DNA from: Strongylocentrotus purpuratus
Taxonomy: Eukaryota > Echinodermata > Echinoidea > Camarodonta > Strongylocentrotidae
Length of the DNA stretch: 64,000 nucleotides
Direction of reading: 5' to 3'
Assembly (NCBI RefSeq): GCF_000002235.5
Contig: NW_022145601.1
Span: forward strand, 5,692,822-5,756,821
In this document: piece after piece, positions 11,791 through 24,090 of the stretch
Position numbering within the stretch: the first letter of the stretch is position 1
How the letters are laid out: every line of letters starts with the position of its first letter
Translations under genes and position numbers: made by a program
The notes under the pieces: model-generated
What the model saw: only the letters and a program-made list of their open reading frames with translations
Told to the model about the DNA's origin: nothing
Databases searched by the model: none

Positions 11791-12022
11791 GAGGCTGTTC
11801 ACACCGCAATGAGATAGCGCGGTCTATCGTAGCACCCCTTTTTTTCTAGCGCGCGCTACACCGCGCTATCTCTCGTGGACCACCCCCAAGAGGTGCTCCA
11901 GTGGCACGCCGTTTTGGCTCGCCCTGGCTCGCTGTTGGGCGGACCGAAACGACGTTGTACCTTCCAAACCGTAGAGATAGCGCGGTCTAGCGGGCGCTAT
12001 CTCTGCCGGTGTGAACAGCCTC
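11791..12022. mobile_element. Harbinger-type MITE with TAA target duplication
   Basis: The terminal inverted repeat GAGGCTGTTCACACCG at 11791 is matched by its exact complement ending at 12022. TAA flanks both sides (11788-11790 and 12023-12025), the 3-bp TAA/TTA duplication of PIF/Harbinger transposons. Inside, AGATAGCGCGGTCTA-like blocks recur in both orientations. It is non-autonomous at 232 bp. Confidence 0.85.
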
Positions 12023-12578
12023 TAAGTTACCTACAGCCGGCTAAATAGCACTTGCCCAATCTTCATTTGTATACGCTATCAGATAATATTGACAAAATTA
12101 GTTCCCTTTTATTGTCTGGCTGACGGATATATTTTTGTGCACGTGGAAAAGGAAAAGTAATTGATTTCACAACTATTTGAATACATTTTGATTAAAGGTC
12201 CAAAACAAACGTTTATTCTTACGAAGAATTATTCACGTAATTTTTGCAGTTACATCAACTCCAAAAGAAAGTGATATGACTCACTCCTGTTCATGGATAC
12301 ATGCAGTCTCTAAAAGAAAAAAAAAAATGTGTTTTCACTCTCTTTGCACCCCCACGTCAGTGACCACTTGTTTAGGAGTGAATGTCAATTTATTTTAGAG
12401 TGCTATCTAAGAAGAAAAGATTGCATTTCACTCTAATTTCACTTCATTTCCACTCTCTAGAGGAGTCACGTCAGTAATCACTCGATTTCCTTTCAGAGTG
12501 GTAGACTAACTACTAAAGACAACCTGACCCTAAGTCCAAACTGTACATGGCTATACAACAATATTTTAATCACCTTGG

Positions 12579-14204
12579 TCCATCAACAGGGGCGGCCGAG
12601 CGACTTCCAAAGTGGGGGGGGGGCACCAACAAAAAAGGGCACTTTCTGGAGAAAAAAAGGGCACCTACAGTGGGAAATCTCAAAGCGAAAATATGCAATT
12701 TTTAGACATTGGTATATACCCCTACATTGTGATTACATTATCAGGGATGATTTCAATATTTGTTTCTCTTCATACATCTTACAACATATCGCTTAAGCAT
12801 CATACTTTACGGTTGGGTGTGATGTCTGAATATGCATTTACGAGCGAGCGAAGCGAGCGAGAAAAATTTTAAAGATCTGTGAGGTCGCAGTGCGAAAAAT
12901 TCCATCTTATAAAGAGGAAAAAAGCCAATCGTGATGGGGTTATAAGCACATCCTCATAAAGGAAGACTGAAAAGACCTTTGATAAGTAACATAATTATAT
13001 CATCTTTAAATGCAAGCGAGCGCAGCGAGCGAACTTTGGGGGGAAATTGCTCTTAGTCGCTTTAAATAAGGGGCACGTTTAATGATTACATGAAAAGGGG
13101 ACAATTATCGAAAGGGATAAGACACTTATTAGAGAAGAAAAGGAGCACGTGTCAAAGTACAAAGGATAATTATAAGAGGTGAAAATGAAGCATGTTTTTC
13201 ATCTGAAAAGAGGCACTCACCAGTGATGATAAAGATGCGTTTACGAAAATGGGAAATAGGCATTTGTTGACGGAAAAAGGGCACCCATCAGATTTTGATA
13301 GAGGCATTTATAAGAGGTGAAAAGGGGATAGGTCCCTTATTAGAAAGGAAAAGGGGCACGTAACATTATTAAAAGGGGAATTATCAGAGTTGATAAGGGG
13401 CACTGACCAGATATGAAAAGGGGCACTTATAATAAAGGAAAATGTGCATTTGTTGAATGAAAAGGGGGCACCGTTCAGATTTTTAAAAGGGGCAGTTATG
13501 AGAAGGAGAAGGAGCTCTTTCTTTTTAATGGGGGCACTTATCATAAGGAAAAGGGGCACTTATTAGAAAGGGAAAGGGGTAGTTATGAGAAGGGGAAGGA
13601 GCTCTCTCTTTTTAATGGGGGCACTTATAAGGAAAAGGGGCACTTATTAGAAAATAAGAGGGGCACAGGTTAAAATGAAAGGTGTGCTCATCCGAGTTTA
13701 AAAAGGGGTACTTATTAAAAGGAGAAGGGGCACTTCTTACAAAGGAAAAAGGGGGAAGTTGTCAAAGTAAAAGGAGCACCTCTCCGTTTTGAATAGGGCA
13801 ATTATCAGAGGTAAAGGGGGCAGTTGTTAAAAGTGAAAAGGGGCACTTCTCGTACCTGAAAAGAGGCACTTACTAGAGATTAAAAAGGGCACTTATTCAA
13901 GATAATTTCAAGATTTATGAGAATGGAAAATGGACACTTTATATTGCAAAGGAAAATGGGAACATGTCAAAGGAAAAGGGGCACGTGCCAAAAATAAAAA
14001 GGGCACTCGTCAGAGGTGAAAAGGGGGAAGGGGCACTTTTCAAAGTAAAAGGGGCACCTTTCCTTTGTAAAAGGGGCACTTCTTACAAAATAAAAGGGGC
14101 ACTTTTCCTATGTAAAAAGGGGCACTTTTGGGGTATTTGAAAAAATGGGGGGGGGGGGACACTGTGCCCCCCTGCCCCCCGGGAGGGCCGCCTCTGTCCA
14201 TCAA
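12579..14204. mobile_element. hAT-type non-autonomous element with 8-bp target duplication
   Basis: The element spans 12587-14196. Ends are CAGGGGCGGCC on the left and GGCCGCCTCTG on the right, forming inverted repeats with the CAGNG start typical of hAT transposons. Both sides are flanked by TCCATCAA (12579-12586 and 14197-14204), a perfect 8-bp duplication. The interior is not coding: it is built largely of degenerate copies of AAAAGGGGCACTT spaced about 25-40 bp, with GCGAGCGAAGCGAGCGA phrases in the left part (near 12841 and 13016). Confidence 0.85.
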
Positions 14205-14730
14205 TGACGAAACACAAACTTCCTGACGTTCCTCAGATAAATTTACCTACGCTTCCTGAGAATAATACTGGTACCAGTGGCGGATCCAGGAATTTCTTAG
14301 CAGGGGGGGGGGGGCACAAAATCGCATGAGGTGAAATATATGAAAACGATGGAGTGAGGCGACCAAGCAGGGGTGAGTTTGGAACCCCCTCCCTGAGTAG
14401 GAAGCATTTGCAACTTTAGAACTACATCAGGCGCGGTTTTCAGGCACTTCCTGGGCTAATATGACGTAATATTGCTTTTTTCTACCCCCTCCAAGAGTAG
14501 GGATCTTTTGCAATTTGGGAACCACATTTGGCGCATTAATGTCCACCGGCACTTCCTGGAAAAAAAGAGGCCGTCTGATTGGGTAGAGGTTAATTAGAGA
14601 AAAGTGATCTGTCACGTCGCGAGACGTTGTATATGCTTCGTTGCTGCACTATGCATAAAGACGGTGGTCTGGTACTTCACCAGTAGTACTTGCAAAGGTT
14701 TTCTCGAGTGTATATAAACTGTGTTGTTAT

Positions 14731-15623
14731 CAGGGGTGTCGCTAGACCTTTTTCAGTGGGGGTGTATAGAGGCCACCAATTACCGACAAATATATTAATG
14801 CCAATGTCCTAATGTTTACAAATTTAACCCTATAAACCCGGGACCAGTTATTTTTAAGTTTCCTCCCTCCCGAGCGAAGCGCGGAAGCTTTGACATCAAA
14901 TTATTAGAGAAAGCAGATTATTCGTTGTACCGTTCTCGACTCTTAATCCTTGTCTAAATTCAGTTTCCGCCCCTCCCGCGCAAGGCGCGGAAGCTTTGAC
15001 GTTTCATTGAATTATTAGAGAATAGAAAGAAGACGATTCGTTGTACCGACTCTTAAACATTGTCTGAATTTTTAGAAAATGTTTCTTTTTTTCGATAAAA
15101 AGTCACAGTTCGTAGGGGGAAACAAAATTGCCGACCGACCGACATAATACATCTCACCGACTTCGAACTTCTGCATTGATATATTACACAAGGATCGAGC
15201 AAGAATACCAACACAGCGGACCCGACACAGCAACATAATTATCTATGCGTATCTTTCTTGGCCCCTTGACGTGGTGACTCCACCCAACAGCCCCCTCTCT
15301 CTCTCTATCTTACTCACACCCCTCTTCCCTCTGGCTCTTACCCCCCCCTCTCTCTCTTCTCTTTCATCCACCGTTTCTTTTTTCCCTTTTTCTCTTCATT
15401 TTTCCTTTTCTCTTTTTCTTTTTTTCTCTTTCCACTCCTTCCTCTTTTTCTTTTTTCTCTTCCTTTCTTCTCTTCTCTTTCCTTTCTTTCCTTTCTTTTC
15501 CTTTCTCTCTCATTCCCCCCTCACCCTTTCCTCATTTTTCCCGACAGCAGCACAATTCTACCGCCAATATCCTGACAGGTGGAAGGGGGGTGTCGCACCC
15601 CACGACCCCCTTTAGCGACGACC
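14731..15623. mobile_element. hAT-like element nested inside the composite element
   Basis: The left end CAGGGGTGTCGCTAGACC follows GTTGTTAT. The right end near TTTAGCGACGACCC is degenerate here. In copy 2 of the host element the equivalent right end is CTTCAGCGACGCCCCTG, followed by the same octamer GTTGTTAT. Taken together the two copies reveal an 8-bp target duplication and inverted ends CAGGGG(T/C)GTCGCT. Confidence 0.7.
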
Positions 15624-16020
15624 CATTATTCTTTTCAAAGAAATGCAATTCCTCATGCTCTCTCACCTCTCTTCTATTGTTGTTTAATTCTCTTTCAATT
15701 CTTTTCCTTTCTCTCTTTCCCCCTTTTTTTCCATCTTTTTTTCTTTCTTCTTGTGCTTTTGTGTTTGTTAGGGGGGGGGGGGGCTGCACGCCTGGCAAGA
15801 GGGACCCCATATTATCTACTCCGTCTTTTCCCATTTCTTCCTTTTCCACCTTTTCTCTCCTATCGCTTCTCCTTTTTCTCCTCTCCCCTTTTCTCTCCTC
15901 CCTCTTTTCTTCTTCTTTCTCTCTTCCCTTTTGTTTCTTTTTCCTCTCCTTTTTCTTTCCCACTCCTTTTTCTTCCCTTTTCTTCCCCCCTTTTTCTTTT
16001 ACGGGGGGGGGGGGGGGGGG
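15280..16020. repeat. C/T-rich low-complexity tracts with poly-G
   Basis: Long strand-biased CTTT/TCTC sequence is broken by G runs at about 15771-15783 and 16004-16021. It belongs to the composite element and generates spurious open frames on both strands. Confidence 0.8.
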
Positions 16021-16363
16021 GCACGTGCCCCTTGTGCTCCCCCTGAATCCGCCACTGAGAATTATTTTAAAAAGTACACAAAACCCTAACAGGTTTCATT
16101 TTTCATGTTATTTGGACTGATCCGAGCTCTAGTTGATAGGTTCATTGGCTAGGCTATACACTCACAACTTAATCATGATGTCGTTTTACATAATTATTTT
16201 GGGACAATACCCTGGACTTTCCCTACCGGCCGTTACAAGTAATCCTTCATTGTGAAAAGGATTGACAAAGACTGGGTACCAATTAGGCAGATTTGCGTAA
16301 TAATCTGTTTAGAACGTTACCTATTCTCTTCGATTCGGTTGAAACTGCTTCGATTTTAGTCAA

Positions 16364-16823
16364 TAGGGCGCTTTAGCAACGCGACAGAAGGCAAAGAGGA
16401 CGGGAGAATTCACTCAACCGTGATCAAATAATGTATGCAGTTCGGATTCTGTCTATTGAAATACTATTATTCTTATCAGGTGAATGAAATAATATGTATT
16501 GAGGCACTTCACAAAGACTTATGCATTAAATTTGTTTACATTACAAATTTTTTTTTTTTTGTACGGCGACACAAGTCTTCCGTCGAGTTTAGGACACGAA
16601 CGCTATTATGGTGGAGAAAATCGACAAGACGGAGAAAATTCTGGTTCGCACATGCGCAGATTGATTATTTTACTCGGTTACCCTCGTCTTTGCCTTCCGT
16701 CGTGTTTGCAAAATCACTCTATATACAGGTTAAAAATGAAGACGGGAACTAAGTACAGGACGATCTCGGTTGAGTGAATTCTCCCGCCCTCTTTGCCTTC
16801 CGTCGCGTTGATAAAGCGCCCTA
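16364..16823. mobile_element. TA-flanked element with about 55-bp terminal inverted repeats
   Basis: The left arm starts GGGCGCTTTAGCAACGCGAC and runs to about 16420. The right arm, from about 16766 to 16821, is its complement with only a few differences. TA flanks both ends, as for Tc1/mariner-type MITEs; an AAT duplication is also compatible. The about 456-bp interior has no transposase. Confidence 0.8.
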
Positions 16824-17460
16824 ATTGGGAACGGGTACAACAATGCCAAAGCTGACGAGGACAATGCCCACCTCTAACATGACAAAGCCGTCTTTCAGAG
16901 AGCTCGCGGTCGACATACCAAGATCAGATTGGAATCTAAAGCTACTGTTTAAGATGACAATTTTATCAATTGACTCTTATCTATAGTCCAGTGTTCATGT
17001 CCAGTTCGAGCATCTCTGATTTACATACCAACAATCTTTACAGATCTGGGAGCTTGTCTCGGTACGGCGCACATCTTCGCTATATGGCTCAGACTTGCTG
17101 TCTACGGGTTTGATTTTGGTAATGTCTACCGAAAAATGAATGTTTTGATAACGAGGATTTGTATCAATGCGATATATGTTATCTAATAATATGCGACTAC
17201 ATTTCCATGGTATGTATATTTTATGAAACATTTCGTATATTTGTACATTTCATCTAATAGATTGCCACGTAAGTGTGTCAGTTTTATGTATTTTGTGTTT
17301 CGTGCCTAATTACAAATTTTATTAACGATTGCTGTCATATTTTCAAATTTTGACATATAGTGCAATTAGCATGTTAATCGTTATAATCTTCGAAAGAGCC
17401 TAGATATACTAGGCATTAATTGTTTATGTTGAATAATGTGATTTCCTTGCATGGTTCTAT
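16824..17460. other. Spacer before the satellite array
   Basis: No exon, RNA gene or repeat was recognised in this AT-rich stretch. Confidence 0.4.
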
Positions 17461-18340
17461 TTAAATTTTTTTTTATTTGTATTGCTTAGTGGGAGATGGT
17501 GACCTGTGAATGATGAACCTACCGGGCCCTGTCCCTTAAATTGTAGGTGAACGGCACGCCCAGTCAGATTAAATTTGTTTTTATTTGTATTGCTTAATCG
17601 ATGTAAGTGTGCCTAATTCCTGGTTGGGAGATGGTGACCTGTGAATGATGAACCTACCAGGCAATGCGCCTTAAATTGTAGGTGAACGGCACGACTAGTC
17701 AGATTAAATTTGTTTTTAATTATTTATATTACTTAGTCGATGTAAGTGTGCTTAATTCCTGGCTGGGAGATGGTGACCTGTGAATGATGAACCTACCGGG
17801 CCCTGCCCCTTAAATTGTAGGTAAACGGCACGCCCAGTCAGATTAAATTTGTAATTATTTGTATTGCTTAGTCGATTTTAGTGTTGTTAATCCCTGGCTG
17901 GGAGACGGTGACCTGTGAATAATGAACCTACCGGGCCCTGCCCCTTAAATTATAGGTAAACGGCACGCCCAGTCAGATTTTTTTTTTTTAATTTGTATTG
18001 CTTAGTTGAACGGTTAATCCCTGGCTGGGAGACGGTGACCTGTGAATAATGAAACTACCGGGCCCTGCCCCTTAAATTGTAGGTAAACGGCACGCCCAGT
18101 CAGATTAAATTTGTAATTATTTGTATTGCTTAGTCCATGTAAGTGCTGTTAATCCCTGGCTGGGAGACGGTGACCTGTGAATAATGAACCTACCGGGCCC
18201 TGTCCCTTAAATTGTAGGTAAACGGCACGCCCAGTCAGATTTAATTAATTTTGCTTTTATTTGTATTGCTTAGTTGATTTTAGTGTTGTTAATCCCTGGC
18301 TGGGAGATGGTGGCCTGTGAATGATGAACCTACCGGGCCC

Positions 18341-21300
18341 TGCCCTTTAAATTGTACGTAAACGGCAAGCCCAGTCAGATTAAATTTGTAATTATTTGTA
18401 TTGCTTTGTCGATTTTAGTGTTGTTAATCCCTGGCTGGAAGACAGTGACCTGTAAATAATGAACCTACCGGGCCCTGCCCCTTAAATTGTAGGTAAACGG
18501 CACGCCCAGTCAGATTTAATTTGTAATTATTTGTATTGCTTAGTCGATTTTAGTGTTGTTAATCCCTGGCTGGGAGACGGTGACCTGTAAATAATGAAAC
18601 TACTGGGCCCTGCCCCTTAAATTGTAGGTAAACGGCACGCCCAGTCAGATTAAATTTGTAATTATTTGTATTGCTTTGTCGATTTTAGTGTTGTTAATCC
18701 CTGGCTGGAAGACGGTGACCTGTGAATGATGAACCTACCGGGCCCTGCCCCTTAAATTGTAGGTAAACGGCACGCCCAGTCAGATTTAATTAATTTTGCT
18801 TTTATTTGTATTGCTTAGTTGATTTTAGTGTTGTTTATCCCTGGCTGGGAGACGGTGACTTGTGAATAATGAACCTACCGGGCCCTCCCCCTTAAATTGT
18901 TGGTAAACGGCACGCCCAGTCAGATTTAATTAATTTTGTTTTTATTTGTATTGCTTAGTTGATTTTAGTGTTGTTAATCCCTGGCTGGGAGACGGTGACC
19001 TGTGAATGATTAACCTACCGGGCCCTGCACCTTAAATTGTAGGTAAACGGCACGCCCAGTCAGATTTAATTAATTTTGTTTTTATTTGTATTGCTTAGTT
19101 GATTTTAGTGTTGTTAATCCCTGGCTGGGAGACGGTGACCTGTGAATGATGAACCTACCGGGCCCTGCCCACTAAATTGTAGGTAAACGGCACGCCCAGT
19201 CAGATTAAATTTGTAATTATTTGTATTGCTTAGTCGATGTAAGTGTTGTTAATCCCTGGCTGGGAGACGGTGACCTGTGAATGATGAGCCTACCGGGCCC
19301 TGCCCACTAAATTGTAGGTAAACGGCACGCCCAGTCAGATTATTTTTTTTAAAATTTGTATTGCTTAGTTGATTTTAGTGTTGTTATTCCCTGGCTGGGA
19401 GACGGTGACCTGTGAATAATGAACCTACCGGGCCCTGCCCCTTAAATTGTAGGTAAACGGCACGCCCAGTCAGATTATTTTTTTAAAAATTTGTATTGCT
19501 TAGTTGATTTTAGTGTTGTTAATCCCTTGCTGGGAGACGGTGGCCTGTGAATAATGAACCTACCGGGCCCTGCCCCTTAAATTGTAGGTAAACGGCACGC
19601 CCAGTCAGATTCAATTTGTAATTATTTGTATTGCTTAGTCGATGTAAGTGTTGTTAATCCCTGGCTGGGAGACGGTGACCTGTGAATAATGAACCTACCG
19701 GGCCCTGCCCCTTAAATTGTAGGTAAACGGCACGCCCAGTCAGATTTAATTAAATTTGTAATTATTTGTATTGCTTTGTTGATTTTAGTGTTGTTAATCC
19801 CTGGCTGGGAGACGGTGACCTGTGAATGATAAACCTACCGGGCCCTGCCCCTTAAATTGTAGGTAAACGGCACGCCCAGTCAGATTTAATTAAATTTGTA
19901 ATTATTTGTATTGCTTAGTCGATTTTAGTGTTGTTAATCCCTGGCTGGGAGACGGTGACCTGTGAATGATGAACCTACCGGGCCCTGCCCCTTAAATTGT
20001 AGGTAAACGGCACGCCCAGTCAGATTAAATTTGTAATTATTTGTATTGCTTAGTCGATTTTAGTGTTGTTAATCCCTGGCTGGGAGACGGTGACCTGTGA
20101 ATGATGAACCTACCGGGCCCTGCCCCTTAAATTGTAGGTAAACGGCACGCCCAGTCAGATTAAATTTGTAATTATTTGTATTGCTTAGTCGATTTTAGTG
20201 TTGTTAATCCCTGGCTGGGAGATGGTGACCTGTGAATGATAAACCTACCGGGCCCTGCCCCTTAAATTGTACGTGAACGGCACGCCTAGTCAGATTAAAT
20301 TTGTTTTTATTTGTTTGGCTTAGTCGATGTTAGTGTTGTAAATCCCTGGCTGGGAGATGGTGACTTGTGAATGATGAACCTACCGGGCCCTGCCCCTTAA
20401 ATTGTAAGTAAACGGCACGCCCAGTCAGATTAAATTTGTAATTATTTGTTTTGCTTAGTCGATGTTAGTGTTGTAAATCCCTGGCTGGGAGATGGTGACC
20501 TATGAATGATGAACCTATCGGGCTCTGCCCCTAGGTAAACAGCACGCCCAGTCAGATTAAATTTGTTTTTATTTGTTTTGCTTAGTCGATGTTAGTGTTG
20601 TAAATCCCTGGCTGGGAGATGGTGACCTGTGAATGATGAACCTACCGGGCCCTGCCCCTTAAATTGTAGGTAAACGGCACGCCCAGTCAGATTAAATTCG
20701 TAATTATTTGTATTGCTTAGTATCTGCTAGTGTTGTAAATCCCTGGCTGGGAGATGGTGGCCTGTGAATGATGAACCTACCGGGCCCTGCCCCTTAAATT
20801 GTAGGTAAACGGCACGCCCAATCAGATTAAATTTGTTTTTATTTGTATTGCTTAGTATATTTTAGTGTTGTTAATCCCTGTCTGGGAGATGGTGACCTGT
20901 GAATGATGAACCTACCGGGCCCTGCCCCTTAAATTGTAGGTAAACGGCACGCCCAGTCAGATTAAATTTGTAATTATTTGTATTGCTTAGTATATGTTAG
21001 TGTTGTAATCCCTGTCTGGGAGATGGTGACCTGTGAATGATAAACCTACCGGGCCCTGCCCCTTAAATTGTAGGTAAACGGCACGCCCAGTCAGATTAAA
21101 TTTGTAATTATTTGTTTTGCTTAGTCGATGTTAGTGTTGTAAATCCCTGGCTGGGAGATGGTGACCTGTGAATGATGAACCTACCGGGCCCTGCCCCTTA
21201 AATTGTAGGTAAACGGCACGCCTAGTCAGATTAAATTTGTTTTTATTTGTATTGCTTAGTATTATGTTAGTGTTGTTAATCCCTGGCTGGGAGATGGTGA

Positions 21301-21400
21301 CCTGTAAATGATGAACCTATCGGGCCCTGCCCCTAGGTAAACGGCACGCCCAGTCATATTAAATTTGTTTTTATTTGTATTGCTTAGTCGATGTTAGTGT
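18341..21400. repeat. About 3.1-kb satellite block duplicated 6,620 bp downstream
   Basis: Private variants recur at constant offset 6,620: TTTAAATTGTACG at 18,341 and 24,961; ACGTGAACGGCACGCCTAGT at 20,271 and 26,891; the CCTAGTCAGA monomer at 21,221 and 27,841; the CCCTAGGTAAAC deletion monomer near 21,331 and 27,951. The left part of this block also matches 22,654 onward at offset 4,313. Confidence 0.8.
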
Positions 21401-21783
21401 TGTAAATCCCTGGCTGGGAGATGGTGACCTGTGAATGATGAATCTATCGGGCCCTGCCCCTAGGTAAACGGCACGCCCAGTCATATTAAATATGTTTTTA
21501 TTTGTTTTGCTTAGTCGATGTTAGTGTTGTAAATCCCTGGCTGGGAGATGGTGACCTGTGAATGATGAACCTACCGGGCCCTGCGCCTTATATTGTAGGT
21601 AAACGGCACGCCCAGTCAGATTAAATTTGTAATTATTTGTATTGCTTAGTATATGCTAGTGTTGTAAATCCCTGGCTGGGAGATGGTGGCCTGTGAATGA
21701 TGAACCTACCGGGCCCTGCCCCTTAAATTGTAGGTAAACGGCACGCCCAGTCAGATTAAATTTGTTTTTATTTGTATTGCTTA

Positions 21784-24090
21784 GTATATTTTAGTGTTGT
21801 TAATCCCTGTCTGGGAGATGGTGACCTGTGAATGATGAACCTACCGGGCCCTGCCCTTTAAATTGTAGGTAAACGGCACGCCCAGTCAGATTAAATTTGT
21901 AATTATTTGTATTGCTTAGTATATGTTAGTGTTGTAATCCCTGTCTGGGAGATGGTGACCTGTGAATGATAAACCTACCGGGCCCTGCCCCTTAAATTGT
22001 AGGTAAACGGCACGCCCAGTCAGATTAAATTTGTAATTATTTGTTTTGCTTAGTCGATGTTAGTGTTGTAAATCCCTGGCTGGGAGATGGTGACCTGTGA
22101 ATGATGAACCTACCGGGCCCTGCCTCTTAAATTTTAGGTAAACGGCACGCCTAGTCAGATTAAATTTGTTTTTATTTGTATTGCTTAGTATTATGTTAGT
22201 GTTGTTAATCCCTGGCTGGGAGATGGTGACCTGTAAATGATGAACCTATCGGGCCCTGCCCCTAGGTAAACGGCACGCCCAGTCATATTAAATTTGTTTT
22301 TATTTGTATTGCTTAGTCGATGTTAGTGTTGTAAATCCCTGGCTGGGAGATGGTGACCTGTGAATGATGAACCTACCGGGCCCTGCCCCTTAAATTGTAG
22401 GTAAACGGCACGCCCAGTCAGATTAAATTTGTTTTTATTTGTATTGCTTAGTTTATGTTAGTGTTGTTAATCCCTGTCTGGGAGATGGTGACCTGTGAAT
22501 GATGAACCTACCGGGCCCTGCCCCTTAAATTGTAGGTAAACGGCACGCCCAGTCAGATTAAATTCGTAATTATTTGTATTGCTTAGTATCTGCTAGTGTT
22601 GTAAATCCCTGGCTGGGAGATGGTGGCCTGTGAATGATGAACCTACCGGGCCCTGCCCTTTAAATTGTACGTAAACGGCAAGCCCAGTCAGATTAAATTT
22701 GTAATTATTTGTATTGCTTTGTCGATTTTAGTGTTGTTAATCCCTGGCTGGAAGACAGTGACCTGTAAATAATGAACCTACCGGGCCCTGCCCCTTAAAT
22801 TGTAGGTAAACGGCACGCCCAGTCAGATTTAATTTGTAATTATTTGTATTGCTTAGTCGATTTTAGTGTTGTTAATCCCTGGCTGGGAGACGGTGACCTG
22901 TAAATAATGAAACTACCGGGCCCTGCCCCTTAAATTGTAGGTAAACGGCACGCCCAGTCAGATTAAATTTGTAATTATTTGTATTGCTTTGTCGATTTTA
23001 GTGTTGTTAATCCCTGGCTGGAAGACGGTGACCTGTGAATGATGAACCTACCGGGCCCTGCCCCTTAAATTGTAGGTAAACGGCACGCCCAGTCAGATTT
23101 AATTAATTTTGCTTTTATTTGTATTGCTTAGTTGATTTTAGTGTTGTTTATCCCTGGCTGGGAGACGGTGACTTGTGAATAATGAACCTACCGGGCCCTC
23201 CCCCTTAAATTGTTGGTAAACGGCACGCCCAGTCAGATTTAATTAATTTTGTTTTTATTTGTATTGCTTAGTTGATTTTAGTGTTGTTAATCCCTGGCTG
23301 GGAGACGGTGACCTGTGAATGATTAACCTACCGGGCCCTGCCCCTTAAATTGTAGGTAAACGGCACGCCCAGTCAGATTTAATTAATTTTGTTTTTATTT
23401 GTATTGCTTAGTTGATTTTAGTGTTGTTAATCCCTGGCTGGGAGACGGTGACCTGTGAATGATGAACCTACCGGGCCCTGCCCACTAAATTGTAGGTAAA
23501 CGGCACGCCCAGTCAGATTAAATTTGTAATTATTTGTATTGCTTAGTCGATGTTAGTGTTGTTAATCCCTGGCTGGGAGACGGTGACCTGTGAATGATGA
23601 GCCTACCGGGCCCTGCCCACTAAATTGTAGGTAAACGGCACGCCCAGTCAGATTATTTTTTTTTAAATTTGTATTGCTTAGTTGATTTTAGTGTTGTTAT
23701 TCCCTGGCTGGGAGACGGTGACCTGTGAATAATGAACCTACCGGGCCCTGCCCCTTAAATTGTAGGTAAACGGCACGCCCAGTCAGATTATTTTTTTAAA
23801 AATTTGTATTGCTTAGTTGATTTTAGTGTTGTTAATCCCTTGCTGGGAGACGGTGGCCTGTGAATAATGAACCTACCGGGCCCTGCCCCTTAAATTGTAG
23901 GTAAACGGCACGCCCAGTCAGATTCAATTTGTAATTATTTGTATTGCTTAGTCGATGTAAGTGTTGTTAATCCCTGGCTGGGAGACGGTGACCTGTGAAT
24001 AATGAACCTACCGGGCCCTGCCCCTTAAATTGTAGGTAAACGGCACGCCCAGTCAGATTTAATTAAATTTGTAATTATTTGTATTGCTTA
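21784..24090. repeat. Higher-order satellite unit, copy A (2,307 bp, 17 monomers)
   Basis: The first of two adjacent long units. Markers such as the TTTAAATTGTACGTAAACGG variant at 22,658, the poly-T linkers and the GTATATTTTAGTG linker recur exactly 2,307 bp further on. Identity appears very high by eye. Confidence 0.85.

Larger units (their letters stand above)
14275..16057. mobile_element. Large composite inverted-repeat element, copy 1
   Basis: The left end CAGTGGCGGATCCAGG (14275) is the near-complement of the right end CCTGAATCCGCCACTG (ending 16057). The interior includes GCACAAAATCGCATG-type sequence, two copies of a roughly 105-bp module beginning near GCGAAGCGCGGAAGC, and long C/T-rich tracts ending in poly-G. 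No target duplication was evident. A related second copy lies at about 30.53-32.61 kb in the same orientation. Open frames through the pyrimidine tracts are composition artefacts. Confidence 0.75.

Noticed and set aside
15271..16120. Overlapping open frames of 114-176 codons
   Set aside because: They run through C/T-rich tracts and poly-G of a transposable element; composition alone keeps them open.
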